In this document: one piece after another, positions 6,321 through 8,306 of the stretch
Position numbering within the stretch: the stretch's first letter is position 1
Layout: the number at the start of each line of letters is the position of its first letter
Source of the DNA: Candidatus Bathyarchaeota archaeon
GTDB lineage: Archaea; Thermoproteota; Bathyarchaeia; RBG-16-48-13; GCA-020355125
Direction: 5' to 3'
DNA length: 8,306 nucleotides
Assembly (NCBI GenBank): GCA_030617005.1
Contig: JAUWWH010000021.1
Coordinates: forward strand, 1 to 8,306
Notes under the pieces: generated by a model
Databases searched by the model: none
What the model saw: the letters and a program-made list of their open reading frames with translations, nothing else
Told to the model about the DNA's origin: nothing
Position numbers and translations under genes: made by a program

Positions 6321-6345
6321 CGATACATCACGACTAAAGATAAAT

Positions 6346-6355
6346 TAGTTATAGT
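6346..6355 (-). promoter_or_regulatory. TATA-like box for the MetF-like gene
   Basis: On the minus strand ACTATAACTA is centred about 30 nt before ATG 6320, predicting a transcription start within a few bases of the start codon. The same AT-rich stretch read on the plus strand (TAAATTAGTTATAG, 6341-6354) could also serve the GC-rich island downstream. Confidence 0.35.
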
Positions 6356-6380
6356 AAAAAAATCTTGTGTATACAATGTG

Positions 6381-6440
6381 CTTACGGGTGTTCCGGTGAC
6401 GCGCGCGCTTTAGCTCTGGATCATTTCCCTGAACCCTATA
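6381..6440. other. GC-rich island of unknown role in an AT-rich intergenic region
   Basis: By hand count 33 of 60 bases are G or C (55%), against 27% in the 60 bases before and 24% in the 50 bases after. It contains CGCGCGCGC at 6400-6408. GGG 6386-6388 and TTC 6391-6393 could pair with GAACCC 6431-6436, giving a weak closing stem. On the plus strand it sits between a TATA-like stretch (6341-6354) and a seven-T run (6445-6451), the arrangement expected of a small RNA gene of about 75-80 nt. The frames through it have no good start or ribosome-binding site. It does not fit a tRNA, and I could not place proper C/D boxes. A structured RNA is possible but unproven. Confidence 0.3.
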
Positions 6441-6453
6441 GAAATTTTTTTAA
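6441..6453 (+). promoter_or_regulatory. BRE/TATA-like promoter of the isomerase gene (or T-run terminator)
   Basis: GAAATTTTTTTAA looks like a purine BRE followed by a T-rich TATA box. A start about 26 nt downstream would fall near 6475, leaving a leader of about 20 nt that includes the GAGGT ribosome-binding site. The seven-T run could instead, or also, terminate a transcript crossing the GC-rich island. The sequence alone does not separate the two. Confidence 0.4.
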
Positions 6454-6481
6454 CATATTCTAGTATTAGTTGTGTTTAGTA

Positions 6482-6486
6482 GAGGT
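6482..6486 (+). promoter_or_regulatory. Shine-Dalgarno site of the isomerase gene
   Basis: GAGGT lies 8 nt before ATG 6495, a good spacing. It supports this ATG over the one at 6490, which is followed at once by AAA and a TGA stop. Confidence 0.65.
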
Positions 6487-6494
6487 AAGATGAA

Positions 6495-7643
6495 ATGAGT
6501 ACTATATTAGATGATTTGGTGAAGATCAAGACTGTCGATAAGTATGATCTGTGCAATATTTTGTTGAAGTTACCTGAGATATGTGAAGATGCCATCAAAA
6601 GAGCTGAATGTCTCACAATCCCCGATGAAGTGAAAATAACCGATAACCGTACTATAACCTACAAAAAACCAAAGAAGATACTCATTGTTGGAATGGGTGG
6701 TTCTGCTATTGGTGGAGATATTCTAAAGGATTGGTTGAGGGAAACCCTGCCAATTCCTATAGATGTTTGTAGAGAGTATAGCTTACCAGCCTATGCTGAT
6801 GAGGAAACTTTAGTCTTAGTCTCCAGCTATTCTGGGAATACTGAAGAAACTCTAAGCATGTTCCTTGAAGCTTTAGAGAAACGATGCATGACCATTTCGA
6901 TCACTTCTAATGGATCTTTATTAGATTTCAATGAGACCTTGAACTTACCTTTTGTTAAACTACCAACAGGATATCCTCCGAGAAGTGCGATCCCTTATCT
7001 TTTCTTTCCTTTGGTTATTTCACTAAAAAAACTGGGAATTTTATCTGGAGTAAATGATGAAATTAGAGAGGCGATAACGGTTTTAAAAAAGGTTAGAGAG
7101 GAGATTAAACCTGAAAATCCTACTTTGCAGAATATTGCAAAGCAAATAGCTAAGGGGGTTAAAGGTAGTATCCCTTTCATATGTGGCTTTGGGTTTTATC
7201 GAAGTATTGCACTTCGAATAAAGACCCAGTTTAATGAGAATGGAAAGACCCCTGCTAAATCTGAAACATTCCCTGAACTGAACCATAATGAGACAGTTGG
7301 TTGGACAGGTTTAAGGGAATTGACCAAGAATTTTAGTGTAATCCTTATAAGGGATAATCAAGAACCACTCGAAATCAGAACTCGAATTGACGTAACTAGA
7401 AAACTTGTTTTCGATAGTGGAGCTAAAAATGTTTTAGAGATCTATGCTAGGGGTGTTGCCAAACTTGCAAGAATGCTTTCTGTAATGTACATAGGTGACT
7501 TTGCCAGTGTTTACCTCGGAGTCTTATATGGGTTCGATCCTACACCTGTCAAGATAATCGATGAACTGAAACTACAATTAGATAAAAAAATGAACAAAGC
7601 AGAAGAATTAAAAGATAAGTTTTGGGATATGTTATCAAATTGA
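6495..7643 (+). CDS. Bifunctional phosphoglucose/phosphomannose isomerase
   Basis: Interconverts glucose-6-phosphate or mannose-6-phosphate with fructose-6-phosphate in the cytoplasm, linking glycolysis or gluconeogenesis to mannose-derived sugar supply. The protein has two SIS (sugar isomerase) domains. The first holds GMGGSAIGGD (66-75) and the phosphate-binding SSYSGNTEET (110-119). The second holds E248 in NENGK and H264 in PELNHNE. These two residues are 16 apart, exactly as the catalytic Glu203 and His219 of the Pyrobaculum aerophilum enzyme. The C-terminus (YIGDFASVYLGVLYG, DPTPV) matches the PGI_C region of this family. At 382 residues it is longer than the Pyrobaculum protein (302); the extra length appears spread between N-terminus, inter-domain and C-terminal helix. 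It appears monocistronic and converges on the Sua5-type gene with a 15-nt gap. Confidence 0.93.
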   Translation: MSTILDDLVKIKTVDKYDLCNILLKLPEICEDAIKRAECLTIPDEVKITDNRTITYKKPKKILIVGMGGSAIGGDILKDWLRETLPIPIDVCREYSLPAYADEETLVLVSSYSGNTEETLSMFLEALEKRCMTISITSNGSLLDFNETLNLPFVKLPTGYPPRSAIPYLFFPLVISLKKLGILSGVNDEIREAITVLKKVREEIKPENPTLQNIAKQIAKGVKGSIPFICGFGFYRSIALRIKTQFNENGKTPAKSETFPELNHNETVGWTGLRELTKNFSVILIRDNQEPLEIRTRIDVTRKLVFDSGAKNVLEIYARGVAKLARMLSVMYIGDFASVYLGVLYGFDPTPVKIIDELKLQLDKKMNKAEELKDKFWDMLSN

Positions 7644-7648
7644 TTTTT
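7644..7648 (+). terminator. Oligo-T tract between convergent genes
   Basis: Five T residues directly follow the isomerase stop codon, within TTTTTCATTCTCTTA in the 15-nt gap to the convergent Sua5-type gene. It is a plausible weak archaeal terminator for the plus-strand gene. Confidence 0.3.
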
Positions 7649-7658
7649 CATTCTCTTA

Positions 7659-8297
7659 TTAAATTACATCAATTTCCCCAATTCTTTTTCTTATCATCTC
7701 TTCAGTTATGATTCCCTTCCTAATTATTATAGGAGGCTCCTTTAGCATATTAATTATAGTTGACGGTGTGCCACTAACCATACCTCCATCAATTATTAGA
7801 TCTACAATCTTTCCAAGTTGATCGGAAATCTCATTGGCATTTACTGGATTGATCTCTCCATGAATATTTGCACTGGTAGCTATTATTGGTACGTTTAACA
7901 TCTTGACTATGGTTAGTGGTACAGGATGATTTGGCGCTCTTAATCCTACGCCGATCTTCCCTCCAGTAACAATTTCTGGGATTATTGAAGTTTTTTCCAA
8001 TATGATCGTTAGCGCTCCAGGCCAGAACGCTTCTATCAGTCTCTTCGCCTTTTCAGTGATATTAACGAGACTCTGCGCCATTTTTAAACCAGAAACAGCG
8101 ATTGGTAAAGGTTGATTGAGTGGACGTTTCTTAATTCTAAAAATTTTATACACTGCTTCTGAATCCAAAGCATTTACTCCTAATCCATAGACGGTATCAG
8201 TCGGGTATATGATGACTTTTCCTCTCTTTAGTGTCTCTACGATTTTTGAAATTTCTCTTAAACTTGGATGTGCAGAATCAATAACTACTATATTCAC
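7659..8297 (-). CDS. Threonylcarbamoyl-AMP synthase (TsaC/Sua5/YrdC family)
   Basis: Makes threonylcarbamoyl-AMP from threonine, bicarbonate and ATP, the first step of t6A formation at position 37 of ANN-decoding tRNAs; in archaea the KEOPS complex (Kae1) then transfers the group. The 212 residues are a single YrdC domain: YPTDTVYGLG (31-40), KKRPLNQPLP (56-65), FWPGALT (91-97), VGLRAPNHP (117-125), TSAN (141-144), PSTII (178-182) and the terminal IIRKG (191-195) are all in their expected order. The extra C-terminal Sua5 domain of longer homologues (about 340 residues) is absent, so this is the short TsaC-like form. The start is GTG 8297, because an in-frame TGA lies 6 nt upstream (8306-8304) and no ATG is available. 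The upstream promoter lies outside the window. It converges on the isomerase gene; no functional link is evident. Confidence 0.94.
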   Translation of the reverse strand: MNIVVIDSAHPSLREISKIVETLKRGKVIIYPTDTVYGLGVNALDSEAVYKIFRIKKRPLNQPLPIAVSGLKMAQSLVNITEKAKRLIEAFWPGALTIILEKTSIIPEIVTGGKIGVGLRAPNHPVPLTIVKMLNVPIIATSANIHGEINPVNANEISDQLGKIVDLIIDGGMVSGTPSTIINMLKEPPIIIRKGIITEEMIRKRIGEIDVI

Positions 8298-8306
8298 TAT
8301 GAATCA

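Noticed and set aside
6381..6440. C/D box sRNA in the GC island
   Set aside because: A CTGA is present at 6429-6432, but no convincing RUGAUGA box C and no C'/D' pair with proper guide spacing could be found.
6347..6450. Minus-strand ORF through the GC island in the same frame as the MetF-like gene, as an N-terminal extension of it
   Set aside because: An in-frame TAA at about 6349-6347 separates it from ATG 6320, and it has no start codon of its own.
6350..6456. Plus-strand ORF of about 35-40 codons through the GC island (CAYGCSGDARALALDHFPEP...)
   Set aside because: It has no ATG, no ribosome-binding site and no recognisable family. Open frames of this size are expected by chance in a GC-rich patch.

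Overview
The window is a stretch of archaeal chromosome. It is moderately AT-rich, and TATA-like promoters sit about 25 to 28 nt upstream of starts that are leaderless or nearly so (clearest for glutamate dehydrogenase). Shine-Dalgarno starts also occur. Several proteins are archaeal types: hexameric-type glutamate dehydrogenase, bifunctional phosphoglucose/phosphomannose isomerase, and an HdrA relic of the kind found in methanogens and related lineages. An uncultured lineage of the TACK group (for example Bathyarchaeia) would fit, but this is a guess from gene content; no phylogenetic marker is present.

Layout. Positions 1-1172 (minus) hold an alanine-aminotransferase-type PLP enzyme whose last few residues lie outside the window. 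A 101-bp divergent promoter region follows, then glutamate dehydrogenase (1274-2527, plus). After a T-rich terminator comes a two-gene operon (2704-4954, plus) for the small and large subunits of a ferredoxin:NADP+ oxidoreductase of the NfnAB/SudBA type. Next are a tRNA-Gly(CCC) gene with encoded CCA (5012-5089) and a decayed heterodisulfide reductase subunit A fragment (about 5144-5523). A short protein of the methylenetetrahydrofolate reductase (MetF) superfamily is on the minus strand (5595-6320). A 60-nt GC-rich island without a convincing gene (6381-6440) follows, then phosphoglucose/phosphomannose isomerase (6495-7643, plus), and convergent to it a TsaC/Sua5 threonylcarbamoyl-AMP synthase (7659-8297, minus).

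How the genes fit together. Alanine aminotransferase, glutamate dehydrogenase and Nfn form a plausible amino-nitrogen and redox circuit. The aminotransferase and dehydrogenase interconvert alanine/pyruvate and glutamate/2-oxoglutarate while using or making NAD(P)H, and Nfn balances NADPH against NADH and reduced ferredoxin. The HdrA relic next to a MetF-like gene recalls the MetF-Hdr association known in acetogens, but the relic cannot encode a working HdrA. The remaining genes are housekeeping: sugar phosphate isomerisation and tRNA t6A synthesis.

I see no mobile element, CRISPR array or defence system. The parts least explained by known genes are the HdrA relic, the GC-rich island, the inverted repeat flanking the tRNA, and the two GCGCGCGC tracts on either side of the MetF-like gene.
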